The notes below the pieces were generated by a model, which was not told the DNA's origin, did no database searches, and worked only from the letters and a program-made list of their open reading frames with translations. Below are positions 38,171 to 49,197 of a DNA stretch of 64,000 nt, in pieces (the first letter of the stretch is position 1; the number at the start of each line of letters is the position of its first letter). The stretch lies in contig CALNVZ010000218.1 of the NCBI GenBank assembly GCA_940671915.1, positions 38,696,253-38,760,252 of the forward strand, written 5' to 3'. The position numbers and the translations under genes were made by a program. Source of the stretch: Paracentrotus lividus. Its lineage: Eukaryota; Echinodermata; Echinoidea; Camarodonta; Echinidae.

Positions 38171-39639
38171 GGACAAAAGTAAACTCAGTTTAAGAAGAGT
38201 ATCAATCACTCTTCCCATTTCCTCATTTAAAAAGGGGGTGCATTTTATCTTTAAAAAGACCCCTTATTCAAATATAATGTGAAAAGAATTATAGTTAAAA
38301 TTCATTCCAAAAGAACGTCAGCAGAAGGAATTTCACATTGACAACACAGCATTGGGTTCTTCTGGTTCTGTTGATTGCAATAGGTGGTGTGCTTTTCTTT
38401 TCCTTGATCAGTCTGATAGATTTCCCCACTCTTTCGTTGGTCGTCCCGCATTGCTTGCTCCATGTGATGTATCCGGGCTCTTTGTTGGCATGATCTGCAA
38501 GAAATTGTTACACTTCAGAATTGAAGGTCAAAGGCTCATTGAGCCAGTCTTGGTACTCTGTTGTTTCTTTGGTATCGCCATTATTCCTTATTGCTAAAGA
38601 TCCCATGCACATAGACAAAGTGATTTTAATTTGGAAAAGCATGTGTGAGTATTATAATGTAGACGTATTGTAATAATATCAAACCTATATAATTATGTAT
38701 GTTGGTAGAAAACATTGCTACTATAATTGGAACTTGTTTAAGTACATTTTTTACAATAAATATTCTTATTGATGAGGCCTAATGGTAATTTTCCCGGCCT
38801 GTTGGAAAATTTATTCAGACCTGTTAAAATGATGCTTTAATAGACATGTTTGAACAACCTGTCTTATTGTCATGTTGTAAAGGGTAAATGCTACTCCCAA
38901 AACTTGCTGTGTAATCGGATACATGTATAAATGGCCAATTATTCTTCAGAATGTCTTGATCACCACATAAAATGATTAAAAGTAAAAAGATGTTGTCTTG
39001 CATACATGTTCTTATTTCGATTGGGATATACATTGAGGTTTTTGTAGAAGTATTACACTTCCTCGAACAAAGTCCAGTATTTACTGACAAAATCCTTGTA
39101 CGTTGTTTTGAAAAATGCCTGCGAAATACTCATTAGCAACAAATTACATCTTTGGAAAGCTGAGATGTTGGTCAAAACTGTCTAAGTATAGTCACCCCTG
39201 GAATCACCTAGCTGGAATCTAAAAGAAAAAGTTACTTTTATTTTAAAAAAAAAATTCAAATTTAAATTATGATTTTTGTACATTTCAGTACTCATATCTC
39301 CCACAATAATCCTTTCTTAAAAATTTCAATTATATTTCCTAAATGGGTCACTAATAAGCAAAACATTTATAAAGTAACAGGTTGACTGCTGGTTGCTTGA
39401 TAAATACAATGTATATTAAGCTTTTAGTGACTTTGCCCCTTTTCTCGCATTTTGAGCAATTTTTGGATTATACCATTTTCAAATGGGTAAATAACACCTT
39501 TAAAAATTGCTAAATTTAAAAATATTGGTGTTTCAATAAAATTTAGAGTGTTTTCTTCCCAGAACATATGAAAAAAAATGGAAAATGCTCCAAACGAGTA
39601 AGAACAAAACTGGGGGCCTCCCCAAAACAACTTGCAACA

Positions 39640-40800
39640 AGGCAAACAAATGAACCTTTTTCGCATATGTGAACGAGAGGCTTCACTTCTTTCGCACCAT
39701 TTCCAATCAGCTGAGTGTTGTAGCAGCGCATAGAGGGGCTGGAGCTCGGTGCTCAGATTGGGAATGAACTTGCCATAGTAGTTAATCATCCCTAAGAATG
39801 ACTTCAATTCAGACACATTGTTCGGTTTGGGGGCTTGGTTAATCGCTTCAACTTTGTCTTGGATTGGCTCAATGCCTTCGGCTGTGAGAATATGCCCCAG
39901 ATATCTAATGTTTGATTGTAGGAATTTGCACTTTTCCTGATTTAGCTTGACATTATGCTTGGATAGCCTAGCAAACAGCTCAGTGAGCACATTCATGTGC
40001 TCAGCTATGCTCTCAGTTGCAGCAAGTATATCATCAACATAGCAGAAGACATTTTGCATGCCTGATAGAATTTTGTCCATACATGTAGTTCCTTGAAACA
40101 AGAGTGGTGCTGTCTTAACTCCAAAACACAAGCGCTTAGGTGCTAACAAGCCTTTGTGTGTGTTCAACACTAGAAGCTGTGCAGATTCTTCATCCAAAAA
40201 GAGCTGATTGAAAGCGCCGGTAAGGTCAATGACCGAGTACACTTTGGGCGTGTTACCGTTTTGGGCTAATTTTGCGAACAAGTCCTGTGCAGTCGGCAAT
40301 TTGTAACCATCATCCGATCCTCGATTACCTCATTCACTCTCTTATAGTAACCACACACGCGAATGGCATTCTGTGCTTTAGGCACATGGACGGTTGGGGA
40401 CGCCCATTCGCTGTGAGTGACAGCTAGGATAGAGGATATCACCCCTGACAAGTTTATCATATTCCTTGTTTACATTTTGTACAAGGGAATAAGGCACTGG
40501 CCTAGATTTTTGGAAGCAGGGCTTTGCATTTGGTTTCAGTTTTAGCGAGGCTGTGAACCCTTTTATCCCTGTCTTATCTCTTTTGAACACATGTGCATTC
40601 TCTTGGAGGAGGACATTGAGCCTGTCACTTGGGTTTCCTACATTGCTTCTCTTTACTTGTTCCGTTTTTGTGACGGATGTTTGATTTTGAGTCGCAAAAA
40701 TGCTTTTCCAGTCCAGCTTTATCTTGCTCAGCCAATCTCTACCGAACAGTGCAGGTCTTCTACCCCTCACGACAAGAAGTTCTAACGTTATGGTGGACCC
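39640..40800 (-). pseudogene. Gypsy reverse transcriptase
   Basis: Pieces in order: GRDWLSKIKLDW (linker before the RT), a palm segment with KSRPVPYSL, a frame change near 40380 and another near 40290. Then follow VYSVIDLTGAFNQL (motif A), LCFGVKTAPLLFQ and FCYVDDIL (motif C, YVDD intact), and the thumb with FLGMINYYGKFIPNLS. After about 39640 the frame runs into unrelated sequence, so RNase H is missing. Confidence 0.85.
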
Positions 40801-40880
40801 CCCATTATACCTAACGGGAATAGAGATAGCACCCAGTAGGGGTACGACATGTTAGAGTAACTTCGGAGTGTTATGTTTGG

Positions 40881-41180
40881 CTAACGGAGGGGGTACTTTA
40901 ACAATTTTTCGTTATACAGGGCTTCAGATATAGTCGATCGTGCCGCACCTGTATCTACCTCCATTTCAATACACATAATTCCTACCTTAACATCTACAAA
41001 ATAAGGCAAAGAGGTTTCATTGCACTCACCCTTGATAGTATGTATTCCAAAGCTACCTTCTACATAATCGTTCACTACAGTCTCTGATGAATCTGTGTCC
41101 ATTTCCTCTGGTGCATTGGCAACATATTGGTTTGATCCCTCCTCCCGTCGTCTAGATCGGCATACTGAACGAATATGTCC
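40881..41180 (-). pseudogene. Gypsy aspartyl protease fragment
   Basis: The frame downstream of the gag knuckles contains EVDTGAARSTIS, the DTG(A) active-site motif of retrotransposon proteases. It is followed by the start of the hydrophobic second strand. The C-terminal half is out of frame toward 40800. Confidence 0.75.
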
Positions 41181-41222
41181 TCTTTTCTTGCAGTTATGGC
41201 AGGTAGCATCTCGGACTCGGCA

Positions 41223-41905
41223 TCAATCTGCTGGATGGTCTCCCCAACAGCACTTACATGGATGACTTTTCCAAGCTGGAGATGATCCAATAGACTTCCT
41301 GGGAGGCTGCCGGTTGCCCTGGTAACGTCCCTGATTAGCTAGACGATGAACATCAGAGCTGATGGTTACTGCAGGGCCCATGTGCTGCTTATTGGCAGCA
41401 CCAGCCATCTCATCTGCAATGCAACAAGACTTGGCACTCTCAAAAGTCAAGTCTTGTATGGCGAGTAGTTGCCGTTGAGTACGGGACATCTTCTGATGAA
41501 GCCCTGACACTAGCCTGTCTCTAAGAGCCTCTGATAAGAAAGCTCCAAACTCGCATGTTGAAGCGAGGTTTTTCAAACGAACTATGAAATCCGCAACAGT
41601 CTCTCGTTCTCCTTGCTGAGCCGTCCAAAACTTATGACGCTCCGCAATCACGATTGGGGCCGGTTTAAAGTGATCCTTGAGGCATTGCTTAAGTTCCAAA
41701 TAAGATTTGGTGTTCGGCTGACTTGGACTACACAGGTTCTTAAGAAGTTTTTATACTACCGGACCGACACTAGCCAAGAATAGATTAGCTTGCCTTTCTG
41801 CTGGTATAGCATTGGCATTCAGGAAAGCGTCCATGCGGTCCGAATACTCGTCAAAAGATTCAATCGACTCCTCTAAACTTCCAATGTTCCCATAAACTTT
41901 TAATC
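41223..41905 (-). pseudogene. Gypsy gag with zinc knuckle
   Basis: This is a capsid-type gag without a usable ATG. A fragment around QGERETVADFIVRLKNLA is the usual gag helix region. A CKCC...H motif follows, with a second Cys/His knuckle in the next frame (CHNCKKRGHIRSVC). One stop codon interrupts the early part (about 41757). It would coat and package the element RNA. This copy is inactive. Confidence 0.8.
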
Positions 41906-41917
41906 CTCGTCGCCAAT

Positions 41918-42245
41918 TTTATATACTGGAGAAACTATGATATTTCAATAGTCAATCAATTCCAGCAACACTTATTGTAATATTCAATACAAATGAGAGA
42001 GACAGGTACACATGACGTGGTAGTATGAAATCTTAAACTCAGTGCTTTATTCAGAGCGCCAGTGGTCACTCCCATGTTTAAGATGCATTCCACATAAGAT
42101 GAGTCATAAATGGTGGTTACTTTCTATTTACTATATAAGGGTATAGACTGGACTAATCCTGTCAACAGTGTGAATATGTATTACAATGAATATGCATGAT
42201 GAATAGCCTACTGAATATGCCATAGAGAGTGAACAGTGTATTACA
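41918..42245 (-). repeat. Probable 5' LTR and primer-binding region of the Gypsy copy
   Basis: On the minus strand the segment starts TGTAATACACTGTTCAC and ends near GTATATAAAATTGGCGACGA. TTGGCGACGAGG is the kind of junction and primer-binding sequence seen just upstream of gag in many Ty3/Gypsy elements. With no second LTR in the window, the borders are estimates. Confidence 0.55.
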
Positions 42246-42293
42246 CTAACCTCCTTGAAAGGGCCTTAAATCTGAACCCCCCACGCCGGCCGC

Positions 42294-43484
42294 TCACATT
42301 TGAAGATTATACAGGCTGACAGCGTTCTCCTTAGTCACCTGAACAACAACTGAGAGGGGCTTCTGCCTCACCTTGGCTATTAATGCTGCAACTTCCCCTA
42401 CATACATAGGGGTGTTGACGGGTACCATCACCGCTGTGCATAATTCAAATGGGCAACCATCTCGGTATAAGTGTTGGGGAATTCCTCCAACCGATCACTC
42501 ATTTCCAGTCCTGCCATCGTACAGCAATGGATATGAATCCTCTGCTGACGAGGGCACCTTTTACGCAGAATCTGTCGAGCACGATCACATACTACTCCGC
42601 AGTGGATGTCACAGAGGTCACATGTCGAACCACGAAGGTGCATGACTAGCACTTTCCCTTCAATGTTCATAGATGCAATGGTGTCAAACAACCATTCCTG
42701 CCTTTCCCATGTGTCCTCATGGCCATCATGGTCTAGACCGAGTTCCGAAATCCTGGTAACTCTCGGATTGCGCAACAGATCCCGCAACTGTTCCAAGGCT
42801 GCTGATGTCGCCGTCCGAGTCTTGTTCAGGTGTATCCCCACTGCGAGTCCCCATTTGGGGTCAACATCGTGAGGAAGCTCGTTTAAAGCCCAGCTAGGGA
42901 TCACAGCAATTGATGACCCCACCTACGAGTGACACGGGTACTGTCGAGAGCTTCCCTGGAGTGGCCGATAAGGCTTCCATATCGGAACACCTCATTTGCA
43001 ACTTGCGGGCAATCCGATTGAAGTGGAAATGACTATCCACCACCACCTCATGTAGAACAGACCCAGCAACCGGTTCCTCCTTTACTTCCACTACTCCCGA
43101 AGTAGTCTCCACTGGGACCTCCGGGGTAGAAATGACGTTCAAGTTCATTGCTGGGGGCAGTGCTGATCTTATAACAGGTCCTTGAACGACCTCGAGGGGC
43201 GAAACAACTCGACTCCCTTCAGATGAACTTGACTCCAGAACCAGCTCCTCCGCACTTGAGACCTTTACCTCCACAGCGTCCTCCAAAGCCTGCTCCTGAA
43301 CAGCTGCCGCGAAAATCAAAGTTGGCACCACTGAATCCTGAACCGATTGTGCCTCTACACTAGATGGCTCCAATGAGACACCATCCCTGTTCTCCTCTAC
43401 CATGACCTCTAGTTGGTCGGGAACTGCTGGAACTGGACTCGAACTACTTACCAAACCTGTGTGTGGCCGAGACAACAGAGTCAA
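42294..43484 (-). pseudogene. TatD-like metal-dependent hydrolase domain
   Basis: A Glu/Val-rich linker leads to VVDSHFHFNR (HxH metal motif, near 43030). After a frame change come WGLAVGIHLNK, ISELGLDHDG (metal Glu), VLVMHLRG (His) and RIHIHCC (His). After a second frame change near 42428 comes VNTPMYVGEVAALIAKVR and NAVSLYNLQM-stop. This is the order of a TatD DNase-type TIM barrel. The stretch that should carry the last metal-binding Asp (ETDAP-like), between AHLNYAQ and VNTPMYVGE, is missing. With two frameshifts the copy is inactive. TatD enzymes are Mg-dependent nucleases; a role in the element is inference. Confidence 0.8.
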
Positions 43485-43854
43485 AATTCCAGACTTTAAT
43501 ATCTACTGGACCTACTACTGCCCCATTCACCCTCATTTCCCAGCCTGCCATGCTGAGAACCACATCCCTCACTCTTAATGGTGCTGGATCAAGTATCCGC
43601 CAGACCTTGTCAGATATAATGGTGACTTGTGCTGAGTCTACCACCGCCTGTAACACCACTCCATTAAGAGTGAGGCTGACCCTCAGCATGGAAGGCGACC
43701 GCAGTTGACAGACCAAAATTTCTTCTTCAACGTGTGTAGTCCCTGGAGCATCGGTGTCACAGGGCTCAGTAGACAGGTCTGGAACAGTCTGGCGAGTACT
43801 TCTCTCCTCCGCCACATCATCCTCTGGGTGAGGTAGGGTCTTCCAGGATTCCAT
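43444..43854 (-). pseudogene. Aspartyl-protease-like segment before the TatD domain
   Basis: The frame runs from MESWKTLPHPEDD to HRFGK. It contains VVDSAQVTIIS in the position of the DT/SGA motif of retroviral-type proteases, followed by VLSMAGWEMRVNGAVVGP. If this is a protease fold, the motif reads DSA-Q rather than DSGA, so activity is doubtful. It overlaps the end of the preceding frame by 38 bases in another frame. Confidence 0.55.
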
Positions 43855-45190
43855 TCTCCTTCTTGGAATGTCCTTCCTCCACTAAGACGCTGGTATCCTC
43901 CCCGACAGTTCCTACGTTGTCCACGTAGTCCGCAGAAGCATGCAAGACCTCTTGTGTGACAGGATTTCCTGAAAGCAACACTTTGTCATACTTCTCAAAC
44001 CATTCTTGCCATTTGGGGTGTTGCTTCAAAGCTGACAAGGATTCTTTGCTGGGGTTCTGAGCTCCCTTGTTGATGAGTTCCACCTCCTCTGCGGCAATGA
44101 CTTCACCCTCTGCGTCCTGGTATGATGCTAACAGCAGCCGCTCCAAAGCTTCAACAACTGTTCTGAGAACATATCTAGCCCTGTTGTAGTGTCTGCCAGA
44201 GAGAACTTTGTCAATGGAACCGCTTGCACTTACGCTAGACTCAACAATGACCTCTGCCAGCCCACTGCCCTTCATGTACTTCCCCAAAGCACCAATGTAT
44301 GTACAGGCCATGTGAAATGCTCCAAGGCGGATGATGATATTCTTAAACTTGCTTGGATAACACCAGACGATTTCATAGGCCTTCTTTGCTGCTGCTAGGT
44401 CAAATGTGATGATTGTGTAGTTTTGTCCAAGTGCAGCCATTGCTTCTTGAGATATTTTCAAGACTTGCATGACCGTTGCATTATCGGTGATTGGTGAATT
44501 GACAGGAGGCATGTATTCAACAGTTGACTTTCTTTCCTCTTCTTGATCACCAGTGAGAGAAATCCATCCTCCCCAGCCTGGTACTACCTGCTGAGCTTCA
44601 TTAACTTTCCTTGAAAGTATCCACATTGTATCTGATTCCTTGGCATCTAATATACATGTGTCTGGTGGAACAGTAACAGGTCCAGAAATGCTTGGCTCAG
44701 TATGTTTCTTGATGAAACATGGCTCCATCACAACTGCCTGTTCTCTCACTGAGCGTTTCTTGGTCTTCACACGCCATCTTGGTTCATTTTGTGCAGGTTG
44801 ATGCTGTGCAAGTTGATTGGGAGAGGGGGCCAAGGCATTTCTGGTGTTGATTTGTGGGCATCGAATATTAATCGACGCAGAATCATTGCTGCTTCCCCCA
44901 TTCTGAAGCAGCTGCTGGAAATGCCGTTTCCACAGCTTGACCACCTTTGATGTTGCCCGAGTAGATCAGTTCACTTTTGTAGTTTGGCTGCCAAAATGAC
45001 ACATCATTCCCAAATCTACTCTTGATTTTGTCTTTGAGCTTATCAGTCTTGTAATTGGGATTATACACATCTGGGTAGTTTTGCTGCATGAAGTGGAGGT
45101 ACTTCTCTCTTAGCATTCCAACATGCTCAGCATTTGATTCATCAATGATACTTCTTTGTATGTGTGCACATAGAAACTCAAATGCATACC
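43817..45190 (-). pseudogene. Unidentified transposon-like coding relic
   Basis: Two overlapping frames join near 44930. The first (45190-44883) contains HGYAFEFLCAHIQ, LREKYLHFMQQNYPDVY and FGNDVSFWQPNYKSE. The second (44944-43817) contains GWGGWISLTGD, YMPPVNSPITDNATVMQVLK, an ITFDLAAAKKAYEIVW block, RLGAFHMACTYIGALGK and SGRHYNRARYVLRTVVEALE. The latter pattern (G-x-FH, GSGL, HYNRA) recalls the DUF6589-type proteins found in many copies in animal and fungal genomes, which look transposon-linked. I cannot confirm the family. The second frame is 375 codons, long for a relic, so the insertion is probably not very old. Confidence 0.55.
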
Positions 45191-45599
45191 CATGCCTTGA
45201 AAGGAAGATAGGGAGAAAGAAATGAAAATGACTGAGTCACCATAAGAAAAAAAAATTAATTGTAATTTCCTTTTGAATTTCTATTGAATTATTATATTAA
45301 ATTCTACTCACTTTAGTTTGATCTACATTATGAAATACACCTTATATCTAAAGTGATGTTTGTTTTCTTCTTTTAACATCTTTCAAATAGCTTGGTTGGC
45401 AATAAATAAATGCAGAACACCACTATATAATCCATTTAATTGTGATTCAATTGTAAATTTGCATGGCTCCAACAGGATTAAAAATCAAATTTTTAGTATG
45501 AACCCCCCTTTTTTGGCAATGGTGTTACCTTTGAAGAAGCCTTAGCATTGAGACAACGAACACAGGTTAGTTTCAATCACTCTTCCTTCTTGGCTTCCC

Positions 45600-45975
45600 C
45601 TTTTTGACCAATGGGAGTGGAGTTTCATTAGCCATTCCAGTTGATGTCCCCTCTGCCCCTCTGCATCTGGCCTGGTTTGACCTTTACCCCGCGTGCTTTC
45701 AGTCTCCGGAGCAGGGATCCCTTGAGAGGAGTCCCAATGCTCGGGATCCCGAACCGCCTGGCGTCTCCAACCGTCCAGTTGATGTGGGGCACATACTGTA
45801 CTACCCACTTGTGGGAGATAAAGGTGTATCTCCTCAGATAGTATGGGAGGCACCTGACGCCACCACTCCATACTGAGCAAAGAGCAGCATCCTGAATTCT
45901 GATTGGGGAAAATGTTCTTCGCCCGGACAGAGGAGAGAGGGATGCACAAGGGTGCCAGCTTCCATGGCAGCCCAC
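45600..45975 (-). pseudogene. Short basic ORF downstream of the PHD finger
   Basis: A 115-codon frame contains VRCLPYYLRRYTFISHKWVV and ends RGDINWNG. The LPYYLRR...H arrangement resembles degenerate zinc-finger-like segments that precede TatD-like domains in some marine invertebrate proteins, but this is recall and weak. It lacks paired cysteines. Confidence 0.35.
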
Positions 45976-46086
45976 ACCTTCCGTTTAATCCGTCAGCCCT
46001 CGTCTGGTGGATCGCCTGTGGAGGTTCCTGACCTCCTGTCCTCCCTCTGAGCCATTACCTGAAAAAGAGCGGAAAAGAAGCCACTA

Positions 46087-46580
46087 TTAGACAGTTGCTA
46101 CACAACCGGGGCTGAAATATTCTTCACCCGCCCCTGCCATCTCTTCCCCTTCCTCCTCAGTCACGCCCACACATTGTCTGTGAAACCATTCATCACAGCG
46201 ATCACATGGTATCAAAAATTTACCTCCCCAGGGTTTCCTGCAGGAGCAGTAAACCACCACCCCTTGCTTCACCCTTAAAAGATCCGAGCATGGCTTCATA
46301 CGATCATGATTTACGGTCCACAAGTTCCGTTTGTATTCTACCTTATAGAGGTATGATGAAAGCCTCTCCACAATGAGTGCAGGACCTTTCCAGGGAGGGC
46401 ATAGTTTCTTACACTTTCCCTTCCTCTGGGCGGTATCTAGGAGATACACATACTCACCTACTGAGAGCTCTCTCTGCAATACCTTGAGGTCATAATCCTT
46501 CTTCCGCCTCTGAGTAGACTTCAGAGTCGCTCTTGACGCTTCATGTGCCTCGCTGATAGATTGTCAGAGGCGAGCACAAT
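46087..46580 (-). pseudogene. Integrase C-terminus fused to a PHD finger
   Basis: The frame opens with a SEAHEASRATLKSTQRRKKDY block, then GEYVYLLDTA, KCKKLCPPWKGPALIVE and VNHDRMKPCSD. This is the SH3-like C-terminal domain of Ty3/Gypsy integrases. In the same frame follow YCSCRKPWGGKFLIPCDRCD and EWFHRQC...C, a Cys4-His-Cys3-type PHD finger. PHD fingers bind histone tails, so the fusion could steer integration to particular chromatin (inference). The catalytic core of integrase is absent. One stop lies in the upstream part (near 46560). Confidence 0.8.
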
Positions 46581-46792
46581 GTTCGTCCTCATCTACCCTT
46601 TGAATTAGTAATAATAACGTCTGTAATCGATTATAAGGCAAAACAATGCTTCTACGTGCATTCCTGTGACTAAAATACGCTAGTACAATAAGTCCAAACC
46701 CAATTTCGTTACAGTATGTTTGGCGACACGACCAGCTCTTTCTGCAATTTTATTCACTCTTTTGCACTTACTGTGTTATTAATGAGGAGTGC

Positions 46793-47252
46793 TAATCTCT
46801 TACCATCCTTATTCTGTCTCATTATCTCATCAAGCTCTACTACCAGTATTTAAATTCGTCATTCCATATTGCACCATCAAGTGTGTCTTCGTACAAAGGG
46901 GTGCCCATGGCTTCTGCTTGCTTTTTACCATGCAGCATTTTTTAGGTCTGGGGGGCATTTCATCAAAGGACTTGTCGGACGTTTTATCCGACAAACTGTT
47001 ACAAGCTACTGAAATGCTTGCATCTGATTGGCTGAGAGCAAATTTGTCGGATAAAATGTCCGACAAGTCCTTTGATGAAATGCTTCCCTGGTCTTCTGTA
47101 GAGTTTTGCCTTCTTGTTCCACAGCATTTTGTTTTGCCTCCAAGGAGGTGACCTTTAACTCCCATTCCTCTTCAAAAAGCTTTATAAACCTCCTTTTTTT
47201 GATTTTCTTTTCATTTTCATTTCGTTTGCCAGCAGTCGATATCTGTGATACC
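46793..47252 (-). pseudogene. Coding relic interrupted by MITE copy 3
   Basis: After a TAG acceptor-like site, the minus strand from 47252 encodes a charged, probably helical stretch with KKRRFIKLFEEEWELKV and EAKQNAVEQEGKTLQ. A MITE (46947-47091) follows at once. Beyond it are YEDTLDGAIWNDEFKYW and ELDEIMRQNKDGKRLALLI in shifted frames. The pieces look like one former exon. They may belong with the coding relic at 43817-45190, but no family is recognised. Confidence 0.4.
46947..47091. mobile_element. MITE family A, copy 3
   Basis: This is a 145-bp fold-back with GGACTTGTCGGACGTTTTAT on the left and ATAAAATGTCCGACAAGTCC on the right. It is nearly the same as copy 2 at 2877-3021. The arms are almost perfect, so this is the youngest-looking copy. 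It interrupts a coding relic. Confidence 0.85.
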
Positions 47253-47509
47253 TACAATGAATAAATAATCACAAAAGTAACAAAAGTCTCTTCCTCAGTT
47301 CTAACCTGCTCAACATTAATATAGGCACATTAACAAAAATCAAGTTTTTTATCCCATGATCTTTAGATGACCTTTTTTTTTTGTTCAAATACAAGCAGAA
47401 ACCTTGTCTACAATATACAAGTCCTTCTTTTTTTGCTGTAAAAATATGTTTCTTTAATCCCTTCATTAACTTCTGAATCCAACAAATGCAGATACTCTAT
47501 CAAGATGAT

Positions 47510-47820
47510 GACATTTTCCTGATGGGTCTTTGTAGTTTCTCATCTCCTAAGAAGTTCATTTTATGGAAAACCTCCATCCGCCATTTTGTTATTTGCGTGC
47601 TGTATGCCTCTCCATATTTGGGTTTGGTAGCCATCTTGTGAAATGCTTGAAGCTGTATGCACTCCATTGTCAGATTTGATTGTGTCTTTTGAATCTAATT
47701 ATTATAACTAAAGCCATCCTTCTTGCTCATTAAGTTATCTACATTACAAAGGTGTCTTAATCGACCATTTCTGTCAAGCATGAATTGTGCCATCTGATCG
47801 AGAGTAGGGACAACTTGATC
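47510..47820 (-). pseudogene. Unrecognised coding relic
   Basis: On the minus strand 47820-47695 encodes LDQMAQFMLDRNGRLRHLC and continues to a stop after SKKDGFSYNN. A second frame from the ATG at 47667 encodes MECIQLQAFHKMATKPKYGE and ITKWRMEVFHKMNF. Codon use and lack of low complexity suggest former coding sequence in the same orientation as the relics at 43.8-47.25 kb. No family is recognised. Confidence 0.3.
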
Positions 47821-48156
47821 ATCAATCTTTTTGAGCATTATTATATTTTTTCTAAAGTTTGTTTCCCTATTCCGAGATTAAAATGTGAAAATGAAATGTT
47901 CTATTATAGCAGAAAGAATAAGTTTAAGAAAAAAGCACCTAACTGTTATATAAGTCCTACATAGAGGGCTTAATTGCTGTAAGAACTCATCCTAAACCAG
48001 AAAATATCAAGAAAACTTGATTGTCAATCTTCTGGAGGTAACGCTCTCTGTTCACCATTCCATAAAAAAAATAGAGCCCAACTGGACTTCCATTCCCAAC
48101 AAACCCAATCCAAATTGTGAAACTCTGTCATGCGTCTCTCCTCTTGTAGGTGAAAT

Positions 48157-48430
48157 CTAGGGGTTTTTGACCATGTGGTTCATTCTGCCAAATGTGTGTG
48201 TGTTCAAGAAACTGTTCATGCAGAAGCATGCCTCATCTCTAATTAACAGGTTCCACAAACGGATGGTGTATGTGAAGAACGTATCCTTAATTAGTGATGT
48301 GCTTGATCGAGGGATTAGGAATCTCTTGCTGTTTCCTCCAGTTGGAGTGTGTAGCGGTACCAATTGGTCGTCAGGGATGTAAATCAGATGATTGCTGATT
48401 CGATACATCATAGCAAGCTTTGATGCGGCC
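48157..48430 (-). pseudogene. LINE ORF2 C-terminal part, left of an insertion
   Basis: The frame contains MMYRISNHLIYIPDDQLVPL, PTGGNSKRFLIPRS and FFTYTIRLWNLL. This is the C-terminal domain that follows the RT in CR1/L2-like LINEs. It continues in the correct frame from the part at 52310-52835 once the intervening 3.9-kb element and one copy of its target duplication are disregarded. Confidence 0.8.
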
Positions 48431-48455
48431 CTATGGCAAGCCGTATTGATATATA

Positions 48456-48985
48456 TTGTGATTTTGTGATATCACGAATTCGAATTACTGATATCACTAA
48501 TTCCCATATGTTTTTCACACAAATCCCTTTTTTTATATCAAGAAATAGAATTTGTGATATCACTAAATCGAATTAGTGATATCACAAATTCGAATTTGTG
48601 ATATCACTAAATGAATTTGTGATATCAAAAATTCGAATTAGTGATATCAGGAATTGAATTTGTGATATCACAAATTCTATTTCGTGATATCAAAAAAGGG
48701 GTTTGTGTAGTAAATGAATAGAAATTAGTGATATCACAAAATGAATTTGTGATATCACAAAATGAATTTGTGATATCACTAAATCGAATTAGTGATATCA
48801 CTAAATCGAATTAGTGATATCACTAAATCGAATATGTGATATCACTAATTCCAATTTTTGATATCACAAATTCATTTAGTGATATCACTAAAACGATTTT
48901 GTGATATCATTAATTCGATTTAGTGATATCACTAATTCGAATTAGCGATATCACAAAATCGAATTTGTGATATCACAAAATGTAC
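48456..48985. repeat. Left array of GTGATATCAC palindromes
   Basis: About 20 copies of GTGATATCAC (or one-base variants) are separated by 8-12 bases such as AAATTCGAATTT, TAAATCGAATTA and AAAATGAATTT. Because both unit and spacer are nearly palindromic, either strand can fold in many registers. A unique segment ATCAAGAAATAGAATT sits inside and is mirrored in the right array. Confidence 0.9.
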
Positions 48986-49197
48986 AAACATTTAAACATT
49001 GATTTTACGCAGAATTTCACTTTTGTTTTTGAGCATTAGTATTGTGCTCAAATTCATTTTGTAATTGTGCCTTAATGTAGGGCTCGAATTCACTTGGTAA
49101 TTTTTTACTTTACTTTCTTTTGGCTGACAATCACATACACTTTAATTTTAGCATGATATTGGTGCCATAAATTCAGAATTAATTGCATTATATCAGC

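Larger units (their letters stand above)
34948..39420. other. CCDC174 3' flank and repeat-rich intergenic DNA
   Basis: The stretch holds an ATT microsatellite (34987-35012), a perfect hairpin (35435-35486), a mariner-ended fold-back (35870-36755) and a degenerate four-unit repeat (37580-38170). No canonical AATAAA is obvious close to the CCDC174 stop. Between 36780 and 39400 short frames occur on both strands, but I recognise no gene. Confidence 0.5.
39640..42245 (-). mobile_element. Truncated Ty3/Gypsy LTR retrotransposon
   Basis: In order on the minus strand there are an LTR-like segment (42245 to about 41930), gag, protease and reverse transcriptase. Similarity stops just after the RT, near 39640, so RNase H, integrase and the 3' LTR are absent. 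The frame is broken in several places. This is a dead partial copy. Confidence 0.85.
42294..46580 (-). mobile_element. Broken retroelement with PHD finger and TatD-like domain
   Basis: Minus-strand pieces read in order: integrase C-terminus plus PHD finger (46580-46087), a short basic ORF (45975-45600), an aspartyl-protease-like segment (43854-43444) and a TatD-like hydrolase (43484-42294). A further unidentified coding relic (45190-43817) lies between them. Whether all pieces come from one element or from two nested ones cannot be settled by eye. The same orientation and a direct frame overlap at 43817-43854 favour a linked origin for at least the last pieces. Confidence 0.6.

Noticed and set aside
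38352-38597. + strand 81-codon frame with a hydrophobic C-terminus
   Set aside because: No splice context, no recognised motif, and surrounded by repeat-like DNA. Not supportable as a gene.
42373-42872. + strand frames of 66-90 codons
   Set aside because: They are antisense shadows of the TatD-like coding on the minus strand.
48456-48985. Centromeric or telomeric satellite
   Set aside because: The array is short, mirrored at the other end of a bounded element, and flanked by a split LINE, so it is part of a transposon end.
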